Shown here piece by piece: positions 1 through 8,469 of a stretch of DNA of 35,143 nt. Position numbers and translations under genes: made by a program. The notes under the pieces are model-generated. The model saw only the letters and a list, made by a program, of their open reading frames with translations, ran no database searches and had not been told where the DNA came from. The stretch spans positions 1 to 35,143 of the forward strand of contig NZ_CADFGP010000067.1 of NCBI RefSeq assembly GCF_902833905.1. Direction: 5' to 3'. This stretch comes from Paraburkholderia tuberum STM678 (GTDB taxonomy: Bacteria > Pseudomonadota > Gammaproteobacteria > Burkholderiales > Burkholderiaceae). How positions within the stretch are numbered: position 1 is the stretch's first letter; the number at the start of each line of letters is the position of its first letter.

Positions 1-80
1 ACGTGGGTACATCGATGCCGTTGGCCAGTGAGGATCCACCTTGATTTGCTCACTCGGTCACGAAGTGGGACGCGTTCATT

Positions 81-230
81 TCATTCCTCGAGGTTACGTA
101 GGCTCAGTGAGTACGCCACGTACCACCGCACGCACAGCAGGATCATGTCCAGCGGGTAGTGCAACCGTTTCAGTACCTTGCCAATGCCAGCGGGCAGCGT
201 CTTGCGCGGCGCCTTCGTCTTTGCCATCAT
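81..230 (-). pseudogene. IS6-family transposase N-terminal fragment
   Basis: The minus strand encodes 49 residues followed by TGA. They begin MMAKTKAPRKTLPAG and end with the stretch YPLDMILLCVRWYVAYSLSL followed by RNLEE. The pattern 'hydrophobic residues, R-W-Y, Y-x-L-S-x-R-x-(L/V)-E-E' is the conserved N-terminus of IS6/IS26-type DDE transposases, where LEEMM(A/L)ERG normally follows. Here the frame runs into a stop right after LEE, and nothing further left resembles the DDE domain. It is a short decayed relic, not a working element, and no terminal repeat is visible. IS6 membership is judged from memory of the family pattern. Confidence 0.6.
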
Positions 231-624
231 GCTTCTCATGCGTTGCGGTCGACGGATTTTACTTGACCGCGTTAATGCGACAAAACCTCCGCCGACGCAT
301 CACCGCATTGCTGGACCAACTACCTGCTGCTCCGCTATTGCCAGATGTGGCTCATGCGATGCGCCTGACCGGAGCCGCTTGATCGAAACGTTTCGTTGGG
401 ATCGAGAGAATGTGCTGCGCCAGGTGCAGTGCCTGCGGACATCGCATCGTGACGTAAGGGGTGCCACCTTGCGCGATGGCAGAAGGTCCGTATCATTGAG
501 TACTCTTGAAATCGACGTCGCATTTACAGCCTGCGCGGAGCCAAGGACTTGGCGGTCGACTCACGCTCGACGACCGGCTTGAATCTCCGCTAAGTCGTAA
601 CGATACAGACGCAACATTAAGGCA
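231..624. other. Intergenic region upstream of the LysR gene
   Basis: No credible gene is seen. The short open frames here lack family resemblance and have unconvincing starts. The stretch separates the IS6 relic from the LysR gene and contains one perfect 12-bp palindrome (384-395, listed separately). The last 30 bases before the LysR start are relatively AT-rich (cgtaacgatacagac) and probably hold its promoter, but no clear -35/-10 pair stands out. Confidence 0.5.
384..395. promoter_or_regulatory. Perfect palindrome CGAAACGTTTCG, LacI-type operator-like
   Basis: CGAAACGTTTCG is a perfect 12-bp palindrome with the central AAACGTTT core typical of LacI/GalR-family operators. No LacI-family gene is in the window and the site is about 230 bp from the LysR start, so a role is not established. 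It may be a leftover from a previous gene order or a chance palindrome. Confidence 0.25.
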
Positions 625-1530
625 ATGGACCTAAGGCAGCTACGTTACTTTGTCACGCTGGCGGAACAGCTGCATTTCGGCAATGCCGCCGATATGCTTG
701 ACATCGCTCCGTCCGCGTTGAGCATGCAAATCCAGTCTCTCGAGAAAGAACTTGGCGTAAAGCTTCTGGTCCGGACCAAGCGGTCGGTTTCACTATGCGC
801 CGCCGGGGTGCTTTTTCTCGAAGAGGCAAGGCACACGCTGGCTGCCGCGGAGAACGCAAAGCGTGTGGCCATGATGGCGGGACGAGGCCAGATTGGCGCG
901 CTTGAGATCGGGTATGTCGTCTCAGCCGCGTGCGCCGGTGTAGTACAACGCCTCCTGTCTCTTCACGGAGAACGTTATCCGCAAGTGCATATCAGGCTGC
1001 ACTCGTTGGAGAGCCCTGCGCAGATTCAGTGGCTTCAGCAGCGAGAACTGGATGCATGCGTGGTACGAACGACGAGCGGGCCGCATGATGAAGTCGATCG
1101 GATACTTCTGCTCAAAGAGAAGCTCGTGGTAGCCTTGCCTGAAAAACATCGTCTCGCGATCAAAGATACGATTGACGCCTCCGAGCTCGCCAACGAGGTA
1201 TTCACTGCTCCGCAGTTCGAAAAGGATGTGGGATTTGCCCGCCATCTCCTGGCTATCGGCCGTGACGCCGGCTTCACGCCCAACATAGAATTCCACACGA
1301 AAGACTTCCTGACCGCGCTCGTTCATGTGGCGTCCGCCCATGGCGTGGCAGTCGTTCCGGAAAGCATCAGTAACATACAGCTTCCCGGTCTCGTCTTCAG
1401 GAAGCTGAACAACGTCCGCGACGACTCCGAACTCTTCCTCGTCCTCAGGCGGAACGACAGTTCACCCTTCGTTTCAAGCCTCCGCGCGATTGCGCTCGAA
1501 ATCGCGGCTCAACACTCGAACGCGCATTGA
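625..1530 (+). CDS. LysR-family transcriptional regulator
   Basis: A 301-residue protein of normal LysR length. Residues 1-60 form the winged helix-turn-helix (MDLRQLRYFVTLAEQLHFG, then AADMLDIAPSALSMQIQSLE and LG.KLL), followed by a linker helix and a periplasmic-binding-protein-like effector domain from about residue 90. The ATG at 625 gives the canonical MDLRQLRYF start, although the preceding AAGG is only 2-3 bases away. It converges on lhgO-glaH with a 68-bp gap. A likely target is the glaH promoter, because a T-N11-A palindrome lies upstream of that promoter (3846-3864). That link is inferred from position. The effector is unknown; glutarate or a related C5 acid is plausible. E. coli and Pseudomonas use the GntR-type repressor CsiR/GcdR for this step, so a LysR regulator would be an alternative arrangement. 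Confidence 0.92.
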   Translation: MDLRQLRYFVTLAEQLHFGNAADMLDIAPSALSMQIQSLEKELGVKLLVRTKRSVSLCAAGVLFLEEARHTLAAAENAKRVAMMAGRGQIGALEIGYVVSAACAGVVQRLLSLHGERYPQVHIRLHSLESPAQIQWLQQRELDACVVRTTSGPHDEVDRILLLKEKLVVALPEKHRLAIKDTIDASELANEVFTAPQFEKDVGFARHLLAIGRDAGFTPNIEFHTKDFLTALVHVASAHGVAVVPESISNIQLPGLVFRKLNNVRDDSELFLVLRRNDSSPFVSSLRAIALEIAAQHSNAH

Positions 1531-1598
1531 CACATGATTCCGAGACGCTTCGTGGAGAAGGCATTAACCGACTTCGAGCGTTTTTTCGCGTTGCTCTG

Positions 1599-2801
1599 TC
1601 ATAGGTCAGTGGCCGAGATCGTCCCGGCGATGTGCCTGCCAATCTCGATCGACGCCGTTGCCGCGGGCGACGGCGCATTGCATACGTGGATCGCCCTCTC
1701 ACTCTTCAGAAGGTGAAAATCGTCGACGAGGCTACCGTCCGACCTCAATGCTTGCGCACGGACGCCCGCGGGCGCAGGAACCAAATCGGCTTCCGTAATC
1801 TCGGGGATGAGCGCCTGAAGGCTGCGAACAAACGCCGCCTTGCTGACGGACCGTATCATCTCATCGAGACCCTCGCGCCAATACTTCGAAGACAGCTTCC
1901 AGAAGCCCGGAAATGCGAGCACTTCGGCCAGATCGCGAAGGTCGATGTCCCGCTTCCTGTACCCTTCGCGCTTGAAGGCAAGCACGGCATTGGGACCGGC
2001 CTCCACATGCCCGCCGATCATGCGCGTGTAGTGCACGCCAAGAAACGGGAAGTTCGGATTCGGGACCGGATAGATCAGGTGTTTGACAAGATGACGGCGA
2101 TCCGGACGAAGCTCGTAATATTCGCCTCGGAACGGTACGATCTTGAGGTCGTCCGCGATCTTGTCCATCCTCGCGACACGGTCCGAGTGAAGACCGGCAC
2201 AGTTGATGACGAACTTCGCCTCGACAGTGCCTGTCCCAGTGCCCACCTCGACGTGGGACGCCCTTTTGCGGATGCTCAGCACGCGCTCGCCCACCCTGAT
2301 ATCGCCGCCTGCCGCGTTGATGACAGCGCCATACGCTTCGCAAATCTGCTTGTAATTCACGATGCCTGCGGCCGGTACCTTGATGGCCTGTAGGCCGCGG
2401 ACGTGGGGTTCGATCTCAGAGAGTTCGGCGGGACCGATCTTGTCGATCCTTAAACCATTGTCGAGGCCCCGCTTGTACAGATTCTCAAGCAACGGAAGTT
2501 CGTCTTCCTTCGTTGCGACGATGACCTTGCCGCAGATTTCGTGCTCGATTGCGTGCTCTTCACAAAAGCGGACCATCGACTCACTTCCGGCTCGCGCGAA
2601 CCGGGCCTTGAAGCTGCCAGGTTTGTAGTAGATGCCCGAGTGGATGACACCGCTGTTATGCGCCGTCTGGTGAGATGCCAGCGAGGCCTCCTTCTCGAGA
2701 ACGACTATCCCCTTGCCGGGGAAGCGCTTTGTCAGCGCCATCGCGGTCGCGAGCCCGACAATGCCACCGCCGATAATGGCGAAATCATATGTCCGCTTCA
2801 T
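1599..2801 (-). CDS. lhgO: L-2-hydroxyglutarate dehydrogenase/oxidase (FAD)
   Basis: A 400-residue DAO-type flavoprotein. The start at 2801 gives MKRTYDFAIIGGGIVGLATA, placing the FAD-binding GxGxxG at residues 9-14; an upstream in-frame start would run back into glaH and was rejected. Further LhgO/YgaF hallmarks are the segments EKE.....HQTAHNSGVIHSG and KPGSFKARFARAG, with FVINCAGLHSDRVA in the middle and a C-terminal PSPAATASIEIG. LhgO oxidises L-2-hydroxyglutarate to 2-oxoglutarate and passes electrons to the quinone pool at the membrane. The start is 13 bp downstream of the glaH stop with GAAGAAG as a weak ribosome site, so the two genes form an operon in which GlaH makes the substrate of LhgO. 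Confidence 0.93.
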   Translation of the reverse strand: MKRTYDFAIIGGGIVGLATAMALTKRFPGKGIVVLEKEASLASHQTAHNSGVIHSGIYYKPGSFKARFARAGSESMVRFCEEHAIEHEICGKVIVATKEDELPLLENLYKRGLDNGLRIDKIGPAELSEIEPHVRGLQAIKVPAAGIVNYKQICEAYGAVINAAGGDIRVGERVLSIRKRASHVEVGTGTGTVEAKFVINCAGLHSDRVARMDKIADDLKIVPFRGEYYELRPDRRHLVKHLIYPVPNPNFPFLGVHYTRMIGGHVEAGPNAVLAFKREGYRKRDIDLRDLAEVLAFPGFWKLSSKYWREGLDEMIRSVSKAAFVRSLQALIPEITEADLVPAPAGVRAQALRSDGSLVDDFHLLKSERAIHVCNAPSPAATASIEIGRHIAGTISATDL

Positions 2802-2814
2802 CGCTTCTTCGACC

Positions 2815-3774
2815 TCACAGTGTTGCGAACTCGCCGCGGATGCGCATGAGCTCGCGATGAAGGTCCGGGTTCTTTTCAAAAGGCGCGCGACCGTGAAGCC
2901 AGAATAGGTTGTTCAACATCACGAGGTCGCCGGTCGGCAGCGGGATGGCAGCCGTGCCCTTCGACGCCTCCATCGAGTCCGACAGCCTATGCAGGTAGCG
3001 AGCATGCTCGATCGACTCCGGCTGGGCGAACTGATCGATAAAGCAGATGGCGGGCTTGCCATCGACTTTGAAGAACGTCCGACGCTCGACCTCCTGCGCC
3101 AAATTCTTGCTCGGAGGCGACTTGTAGGTGAATTTGTACGATGCCAGCGGATGCGTCGAGAACTCCTCGAGCTGCGCCCAGTCGTCAAGGTGAAGCAGGC
3201 GCGACTCACCGCCGATGGCGTTGCGCTCGCTGAACTTCATCATCATCAGCCAATCTGTCGGCTCATCCACGAACGTGCCATCGGTATGCAGTGTAAAGAG
3301 ACGATACGCCTGGCGCAGATATGAGTCGCTGTTGTCCGTGTCTTTCACCAGGAAGCGCGCATAGTAGGTGCCGGACATCGCATCGTGGTTTGCCGGCCCG
3401 ACGAGATGAGCTATCGCGGTCCCGAACTTTACATAGTCTTCGGCGCAGTCCGTCACACCCTGCACGCCAACCGTCAGGCCACCCGAATTCCGGTCTCGAA
3501 GAATGCCGCGCACCGTTTCCCGAAAGCCCGTGCCGAGCATCTGCTCGAGTTTCCCCGCCAGGATGAAGCGCATATAGGGAACGTATTCGAGGTTCTGGCT
3601 GTTTACATCCTTCACTTCTTCGAAGAACCGCTCGAGAACGCGCGTGTCGATCTCGATATGCCGAATGCGGGCATGATTCGGATTCTGCCCGACGGTGTAC
3701 AGCGGACTCGCTATTTGCTTAGTGCTAGGGAATGATGAAACTTGTGTCGCTTCAACGGCTTGCATGGCCTGCAC
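2815..3774 (-). CDS. glaH: Glutarate 2-hydroxylase GlaH (CsiD)
   Basis: A 319-residue Fe(II)/2-oxoglutarate-dependent oxygenase of the CsiD family, close to the 325 residues of E. coli CsiD. The iron-binding facial triad is visible as H163-x-D165 in LHTDGTFVDEPTDW and H294 in NLFWLHGRAPF, with a downstream arginine (about R307) placed to hold 2-oxoglutarate. It converts glutarate to L-2-hydroxyglutarate and succinate in the lysine/5-aminovalerate route. It is first in an operon with lhgO. The start is the ATG at 3774, preceded by AGAGGTG. A good sigma70-type promoter and an upstream palindrome sit in the 146-bp gap behind it. No catalytic residue appears lost. Confidence 0.94.
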   Translation of the reverse strand: MQAMQAVEATQVSSFPSTKQIASPLYTVGQNPNHARIRHIEIDTRVLERFFEEVKDVNSQNLEYVPYMRFILAGKLEQMLGTGFRETVRGILRDRNSGGLTVGVQGVTDCAEDYVKFGTAIAHLVGPANHDAMSGTYYARFLVKDTDNSDSYLRQAYRLFTLHTDGTFVDEPTDWLMMMKFSERNAIGGESRLLHLDDWAQLEEFSTHPLASYKFTYKSPPSKNLAQEVERRTFFKVDGKPAICFIDQFAQPESIEHARYLHRLSDSMEASKGTAAIPLPTGDLVMLNNLFWLHGRAPFEKNPDLHRELMRIRGEFATL

Positions 3775-3797
3775 CTCTTGCTTGATAGGGTGATGAC

Positions 3798-3826
3798 ATT
3801 CTAGGGATCACCTTGACGCCCCTCAA
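3798..3826 (-). promoter_or_regulatory. Predicted sigma70-type promoter of glaH-lhgO
   Basis: On the minus strand TTGAGG (3826-3821) is followed by a 17-bp spacer and TAGAAT (3803-3798). Both hexamers are near consensus and the spacing is ideal. Transcription would start near 3790, giving a leader of about 16 bases before the glaH ATG at 3774. Confidence 0.55.
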
Positions 3827-3845
3827 TGTCGGTTGGCCGCGATTA

Positions 3846-3864
3846 AATTCAGAAAATCTGAATT
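3846..3864. promoter_or_regulatory. Probable LysR-type operator upstream of glaH
   Basis: AATTCAGA-AAA-TCTGAATT is a 19-bp palindrome with perfect 8-bp arms. It contains TCAGAAAATCTGA, a T-N11-A LysR box. Its centre is about 65 bp upstream of the predicted glaH transcription start, the classic position of the LysR recognition site. The LysR gene at 625-1530 is the obvious candidate regulator, by inference. Confidence 0.5.
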
Positions 3865-3920
3865 GTCCTGCGTCGTTGCGCAGTGCGAGCTACGCGTCTG
3901 TCAGCGACGGCGAAGCGACG

Positions 3921-5129
3921 TTATCGTGACGACGCCAACAGTTGCGCGAGATGCCCAGCCACCTGCTCGAGCGCGCTGAGGTTATAAGCTGCAAGCATCG
4001 CGTCCGCGTACTGGTGCAACGCGCTCGCCCCGCGGGCGGCCGGAGCGTAGCCTTCAAAGCGCATCATGGGATTGAGCCATAGCACGCACCGCGCGCGGCG
4101 TTTGAGCAATTGCAATTCGTTGTGCAGCACCTCGGGACTTCCGGTTTCTAGCCCATCGGTGATGAGCACTACAACAGTCCGTCCGCCTACGAACCGATGC
4201 GGATAACGTCGGCGCAATTCCCCAAGCGAGCCGCCGATTCGCGTCCCTCCCGCGAAGTCGTCGATCGCCGCGTTCGCAAGCAGTAGCATCGCGTCGACAT
4301 CGCCGCGCTGGAAATACGGCGTCAAATCCGTAAGGTGCGTGCCGAATACGAACACATCAGTTCGCGACTCACGCGTGACGGCCGCGTGCAGGAAGGCGAG
4401 CAATACCCTTGCATACCGCTCCATGGAACCCGACACGTCCACCATGGCAAGCAACGGAAGCACTTGCCTTCGGCGCTTCGATCGTGGGAGGCGAATCAAC
4501 TCGCCGCCGGTACGCACGCCTTCTCGCACTGCTTGCGGCCAATCGATCCGGTAGCCCCCCCTGTGGCCAAGCGTCGTTCGGTAGCGCCTTGCCCGTTCGG
4601 CGGGACGCGCGAGAGTAATGTCGCGCGCCAACCGCTGGACCTCGCGATACTCACTCGCGTCGAGCGTACCGAAATCCGAATGCCTCAGCCGCTCCTTGTC
4701 GCTGGCCGCCATCGGGCCGTCGAATCTGATGTGGTACTCGACGCCGGGTTCTGTTCGCAGTCTGGACCATTCCGGTGCCGAATCGCGGATCCGTCGAAGT
4801 TCCTGCGGCGCCTCCGCGCCTATGGCTTCACATGAAGCTTCTTTCCCATAGAGCAGATCACGCGAATCGCCGGCGCTAAACCACACGGCAAAGAGCGCTC
4901 GAAAAACGAGCCGGTCAGCTTCCCGGCTGATCAACACTGATTCGAGCGCCGCGCCGGCGTCTTCGCGTGCTGCGATTCCCACGAGCGAAATCGCCTTGAC
5001 GCCAAGCGCTATCTTCGATGCATCCGTGCATACGCCAGCGGTGCGCAAGGCGCGTGCAAACGCAACGACGTGCTGTAAGAGTCGCGTGCCAGAGGACGCG
5101 TGACGTTCAGGAACGCATGCTTCGCTCAT
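3921..5129 (-). CDS. coxE: VWA-domain CoxE-like protein
   Basis: A 402-residue protein of the CoxE family. The C-terminal half is a von Willebrand A fold with a MIDAS metal site: D231-V-S-G-S235, a threonine in GGTRIGGSLGE, and LITDGLE. The N-terminal half is helical and has the READ-x-x-x-F-x-x-L-F-x-x-W-F segment common to CoxE proteins. With the MoxR-type CoxD ATPase it is known, for carbon monoxide dehydrogenase, to help mature the Mo-Cu active site. It overlaps the upstream MoxR stop by 4 bp (ATGA), so it is translationally coupled and last in the Mo-hydroxylase operon. Which enzyme it matures here is inferred from position. Confidence 0.85.
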   Translation of the reverse strand: MSEACVPERHASSGTRLLQHVVAFARALRTAGVCTDASKIALGVKAISLVGIAAREDAGAALESVLISREADRLVFRALFAVWFSAGDSRDLLYGKEASCEAIGAEAPQELRRIRDSAPEWSRLRTEPGVEYHIRFDGPMAASDKERLRHSDFGTLDASEYREVQRLARDITLARPAERARRYRTTLGHRGGYRIDWPQAVREGVRTGGELIRLPRSKRRRQVLPLLAMVDVSGSMERYARVLLAFLHAAVTRESRTDVFVFGTHLTDLTPYFQRGDVDAMLLLANAAIDDFAGGTRIGGSLGELRRRYPHRFVGGRTVVVLITDGLETGSPEVLHNELQLLKRRARCVLWLNPMMRFEGYAPAARGASALHQYADAMLAAYNLSALEQVAGHLAQLLASSR

Positions 5130-6034
5130 CGGGCGAAGGCGCCGCTTGCTTGAAGGAAGCCTTCGACGCGCTGGCGAGTCAACCCGTTGATGTCGTCAGG
5201 ATCTTTGAAGAGCACGCCGGCCGTATCGACGACGATGTCCGGATCAAGTTCGACAATGCCCAGCGCATTCAGCGCGCGAGCCCACTCCACCGTCTCCGCG
5301 ACGCCCGGCACGCGATGGAAATCCGTCGTGCCCCGTGCTTCACGCAAATGCCGGGCGAACGAGGCGATCCGCTCCCCGAGAACCTCGCTTGTCTCAGGCA
5401 CCAGTTGGAGAATGATCGACAGCTCACGCTGCGCGTCCGGAAAATCGAGCCATTGATAAAGACAGCGGCGCTTGACCGCATCGCTCAGTTCACGTGTTCG
5501 GTTTCCGGTAAGGATCGTGATCGGCGGCACCTCCGCCTTGATCGTGCCGAGTTCGGGGATCGTCACTTGATATTCGCCGAGATACTCGAGCAGAAAAGCT
5601 TCGAACGGCTCGTCGGCACGATCCACTTCGTCGATGAGTAATACCGTCCCTGGCGTTGGGGCCTGCAGCGCCTGCAGCAGCGGTCGCCGCAGCAGGTAGC
5701 GGCTGTCGTAGAGCGTCGCTTCGCTGCCGCCACCCTTGCCTGCCGCTTCCGCCGCACGAATGTGCAGCAGCTGTGCCGCGTAGTTCCATTCATACACGGC
5801 TTCGCGCTGCTCGAGCCCGTCATAGCATTGGAGACGAGTCAGGCTGCGCTGCAGCATCTTCGCGAGCGCTTTGGCCAGTTCCGTCTTGCCTACGCCGGGC
5901 TCTCCTTCGAGCAGCAGCGGACGATTCAGCTTCAGTGCCAGAAACACCGCCGTGGCGAGGCGGCGGTTGGCGTAGTAGCCGACCTCGCGCAGGTTATCGA
6001 CCACGCTGTCGATCGTCGGAAACCTCGCGCTCAT
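5126..6034 (-). CDS. coxD: MoxR-family AAA+ ATPase (CoxD-like)
   Basis: A 302-residue AAA+ ATPase. Walker A is GEPGVGKT at residues 44-51, Walker B is LLIDEVDRADEPFE, and ILTGNRTRELSDAVKRRC holds the sensor-1 and arginine-finger region. A longer open frame reaches 6253 but would overlap the Mo-subunit gene; the ATG at 6034 gives the usual MoxR N-terminus (FPTIDSVVDNLREVGYYA) and was chosen. It lies 59 bp downstream of the Mo-subunit gene and overlaps coxE by 4 bp. MoxR/VWA pairs act as chaperones for metal-cofactor insertion. In CO dehydrogenase operons CoxD is needed to build the active site. Confidence 0.88.
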   Translation of the reverse strand: MSARFPTIDSVVDNLREVGYYANRRLATAVFLALKLNRPLLLEGEPGVGKTELAKALAKMLQRSLTRLQCYDGLEQREAVYEWNYAAQLLHIRAAEAAGKGGGSEATLYDSRYLLRRPLLQALQAPTPGTVLLIDEVDRADEPFEAFLLEYLGEYQVTIPELGTIKAEVPPITILTGNRTRELSDAVKRRCLYQWLDFPDAQRELSIILQLVPETSEVLGERIASFARHLREARGTTDFHRVPGVAETVEWARALNALGIVELDPDIVVDTAGVLFKDPDDINGLTRQRVEGFLQASGAFAR

Positions 6035-6093
6035 CGCATCGCGGCTTTCGTCAGCGCGCTCATACCTGTCGCTTGCCGCCCCTTCGGAATTCG

Positions 6094-8457
6094 TTACGCG
6101 CACTGCGCTTTCTCGAGCACGTTGTCGGCCCAAGCCTCGCGTATATGCGGGAAGATCAGCGGCAAGCCGTCGCCGAGCATCAGCTCGAGCACGCGCGGCG
6201 GCGTCAGGGGCAATTCGTAGACGCTCTTTCCGATCGCGTTCGACACCGCGCATGCGACGACCGCCGCCACATTGAGGATCGGCACTTCGCCGGCGCCTTT
6301 CACACCCAGCGGCCCTATCGACGGTGCGCCTTCGTGGAGGTGGATGTCCACCGGGACGACGTCTTGCGCAAGCGGAACCCGGAACGTGTCGAGCCCCGTC
6401 TGGCGAACGCGCCCTTCGTGGTCGATGCTGATCTCTTCGTGAAGCGCATAGCCGAGCCCTTGCACGACGCCACCCTGGATCTGGCCGGACACCGCACGCG
6501 GGTTGAGCGCACGGCCGACGTCCTGGACGACGGTGTACGAAAGCACCTCGACCTGCGCGGTATCCGGATCCACTGCAATCTCACAATCGTGGACGGCGAA
6601 CACGGGGATGTCGATTGCATCGATGAAATGACCCGCGGCGCAACCGGGCATCGCCGCGACGCCCGGCCGCGTGAAAGCGCCGCTGCCTGCGAGCGGACCG
6701 ACGGTCTTGTGCGCCCGCTCCACGACTTTCGAGATCGCGATGCCTGAACCCTTCGCGCCGACGATCTCGACGCGATCGTCGCGCAGAATCAGGTCGTCGA
6801 CCGCCACTTCGAGCATTTCGGACGCCACATCGAGCAGTTTTTTTCTCACCTCCACGCTCGCCGCGAGGCTCGCCGCGCCGAGCGACACTGTCGTTCGCCC
6901 GCCGCCCACCCCTACGTCGTATCCGGCCGAATCGGTGTCCGCTGCGCGAACGACGACGTTCTCTGGCTTGATGCCAAGCGAATGCGCGACGATCTGCGGA
7001 AGCGACTGCATCATCGATCCCGATCCAAGCTCGACACCCGACGTCACGAGCGTCGCACTGCCGTCGGCATTGAGATTGACCGTGGCAGCCGACGGACCGA
7101 CGAAGATGAACCAGGTTCCGACCACGGTCGCGCGCCCGTAGAGGCGCCCCTCAGCCAAGTGTTTTTTCGAGCCCCGCTCGTTGACGGCGGTCGCCATCTT
7201 GTCGAGCATGGGACCCAGGACATTGCCTTGGAAAACTTGCCCCGTCGAACCGAGATCTCCATCGCCGAGCACGTTGCGCCGGCGAAATTCGAACGGATCC
7301 ATGTCGATCGCGGCGCAGATCTCATCGGTATGCCGCTCGAGCGCGAACGTGTTGTACACGCCGTTACAGGCCCGGAACGCGCCGTTGGGCGGCGTATTCG
7401 TATAGACCGCGCGCGTCGAAATGCGCACCGAGCCGAGCCGATAGTTTCCGCCGAGCGTATGGGCGGTCATCGTCGTCAGAAAAATCTGTTCGCCGCCATA
7501 GGCGCCGCAATCCATCAGCACGACCGCTTCGCGCCCGACGATCTCGCCGTCGCGGGTCACGGCAGACCGGATCCGGATGTCCGCATTCTCGCGGCACAGG
7601 CAGATCTGCATCTCCTCCTGACGCGAATTCACGATGCGCACGGGTCGCCCCGTTGCGCGCGCGAGCAACGCGGCAAACGGCTCGAGCGCGCAGTCGAACT
7701 TGAGTCCGAATGCGCCGCCGACAGGCGGCACGGTGACGCGAACCTGACTCGGCGGAACGCCTAGCACGCGCGCCGTCGTATTGCGAATCGTCCACGGCAC
7801 CTGGGTGGACGTTTCAATGTGGAAGCGCCCGTCCTCGTAGCGGGCTACGACGGCGCGCGGTTCGAATGACAGATGGTTCTGGCGGCCAACGCGAAACGTC
7901 GTATCGACGATCCGCACATCGGGACGCGCGAATGCCGCGTCTGTATCCCCGCGAACCACGGTCGCTTCCCACGCAACGTTGCCGCCGCGTGCGCCACCGT
8001 CGAACAGGACTTCGTAGCCCTTCCAGTCCGGATGGACGAGCGGCGCGTCGTCCGCCAACGCCGCTTCCATCGTCAGCACCGCAGGCAGCGCCTCCCATTC
8101 GACGAGGATGGCGTCGGCGGCGGCGCGCGCCTGTTCGAGCGTGTCCGCCGCTATCGCCGCAATCGGCTCACCGACGAAGCGGATCTGGTCGGTGGCGAAC
8201 AACTGCTCATCGGCAATGCCAATGCCGTGCCGAAACGGCGCATCGTCGCCGGTAACGATCGCTCGCACGCCAGGCAGCTGGCGCGCCTGTGTCACGTCGA
8301 GGCTGACGATGCGCGCGGACGTCACCGTCGAGCGCAACACGAATCCATGCAGCATTCCCGGATGCACCTGATCGATCGTATAGCGCGTACGGCCCTGCAA
8401 CTTGTCTCGCGCATCCCGTCTCGGGAAGTTCAGCACCGCGGTGGTTGGGTCGGACAT
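6094..8457 (-). CDS. Molybdenum hydroxylase large subunit (xanthine dehydrogenase family)
   Basis: A 787-residue molybdopterin-cytosine-dinucleotide-binding subunit of the xanthine oxidase family. The N-terminal a/b-hammerhead domain begins DARDKLQGRTRYTIDQVHPG. The Mo-binding region contains PPVGGAFGLKFD, a substrate loop NGAFRACNG at about residues 356-364, and the C-terminal KGAGEVP with the catalytic glutamate at about E724. CO dehydrogenase has AYXCSFR in that loop, so this is not a form I CO dehydrogenase. The cysteine in FRACNG lies at another position, and the substrate is unknown. The family hydroxylates carbon next to ring nitrogen or aldehyde carbon using water. It sits 12 bp downstream of the 2Fe-2S subunit gene. 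Judging by its neighbours, a cyclic imine or N-heterocycle is a reasonable substrate guess. Confidence 0.88.
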   Translation of the reverse strand: MSDPTTAVLNFPRRDARDKLQGRTRYTIDQVHPGMLHGFVLRSTVTSARIVSLDVTQARQLPGVRAIVTGDDAPFRHGIGIADEQLFATDQIRFVGEPIAAIAADTLEQARAAADAILVEWEALPAVLTMEAALADDAPLVHPDWKGYEVLFDGGARGGNVAWEATVVRGDTDAAFARPDVRIVDTTFRVGRQNHLSFEPRAVVARYEDGRFHIETSTQVPWTIRNTTARVLGVPPSQVRVTVPPVGGAFGLKFDCALEPFAALLARATGRPVRIVNSRQEEMQICLCRENADIRIRSAVTRDGEIVGREAVVLMDCGAYGGEQIFLTTMTAHTLGGNYRLGSVRISTRAVYTNTPPNGAFRACNGVYNTFALERHTDEICAAIDMDPFEFRRRNVLGDGDLGSTGQVFQGNVLGPMLDKMATAVNERGSKKHLAEGRLYGRATVVGTWFIFVGPSAATVNLNADGSATLVTSGVELGSGSMMQSLPQIVAHSLGIKPENVVVRAADTDSAGYDVGVGGGRTTVSLGAASLAASVEVRKKLLDVASEMLEVAVDDLILRDDRVEIVGAKGSGIAISKVVERAHKTVGPLAGSGAFTRPGVAAMPGCAAGHFIDAIDIPVFAVHDCEIAVDPDTAQVEVLSYTVVQDVGRALNPRAVSGQIQGGVVQGLGYALHEEISIDHEGRVRQTGLDTFRVPLAQDVVPVDIHLHEGAPSIGPLGVKGAGEVPILNVAAVVACAVSNAIGKSVYELPLTPPRVLELMLGDGLPLIFPHIREAWADNVLEKAQCA

Positions 8458-8469
8458 GTCGGGTGATCC

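Noticed and set aside
6035..6253. Longer MoxR start
   Set aside because: It would overlap the Mo-subunit gene by 160 bp and encodes an arginine-rich stretch unlike MoxR N-termini.
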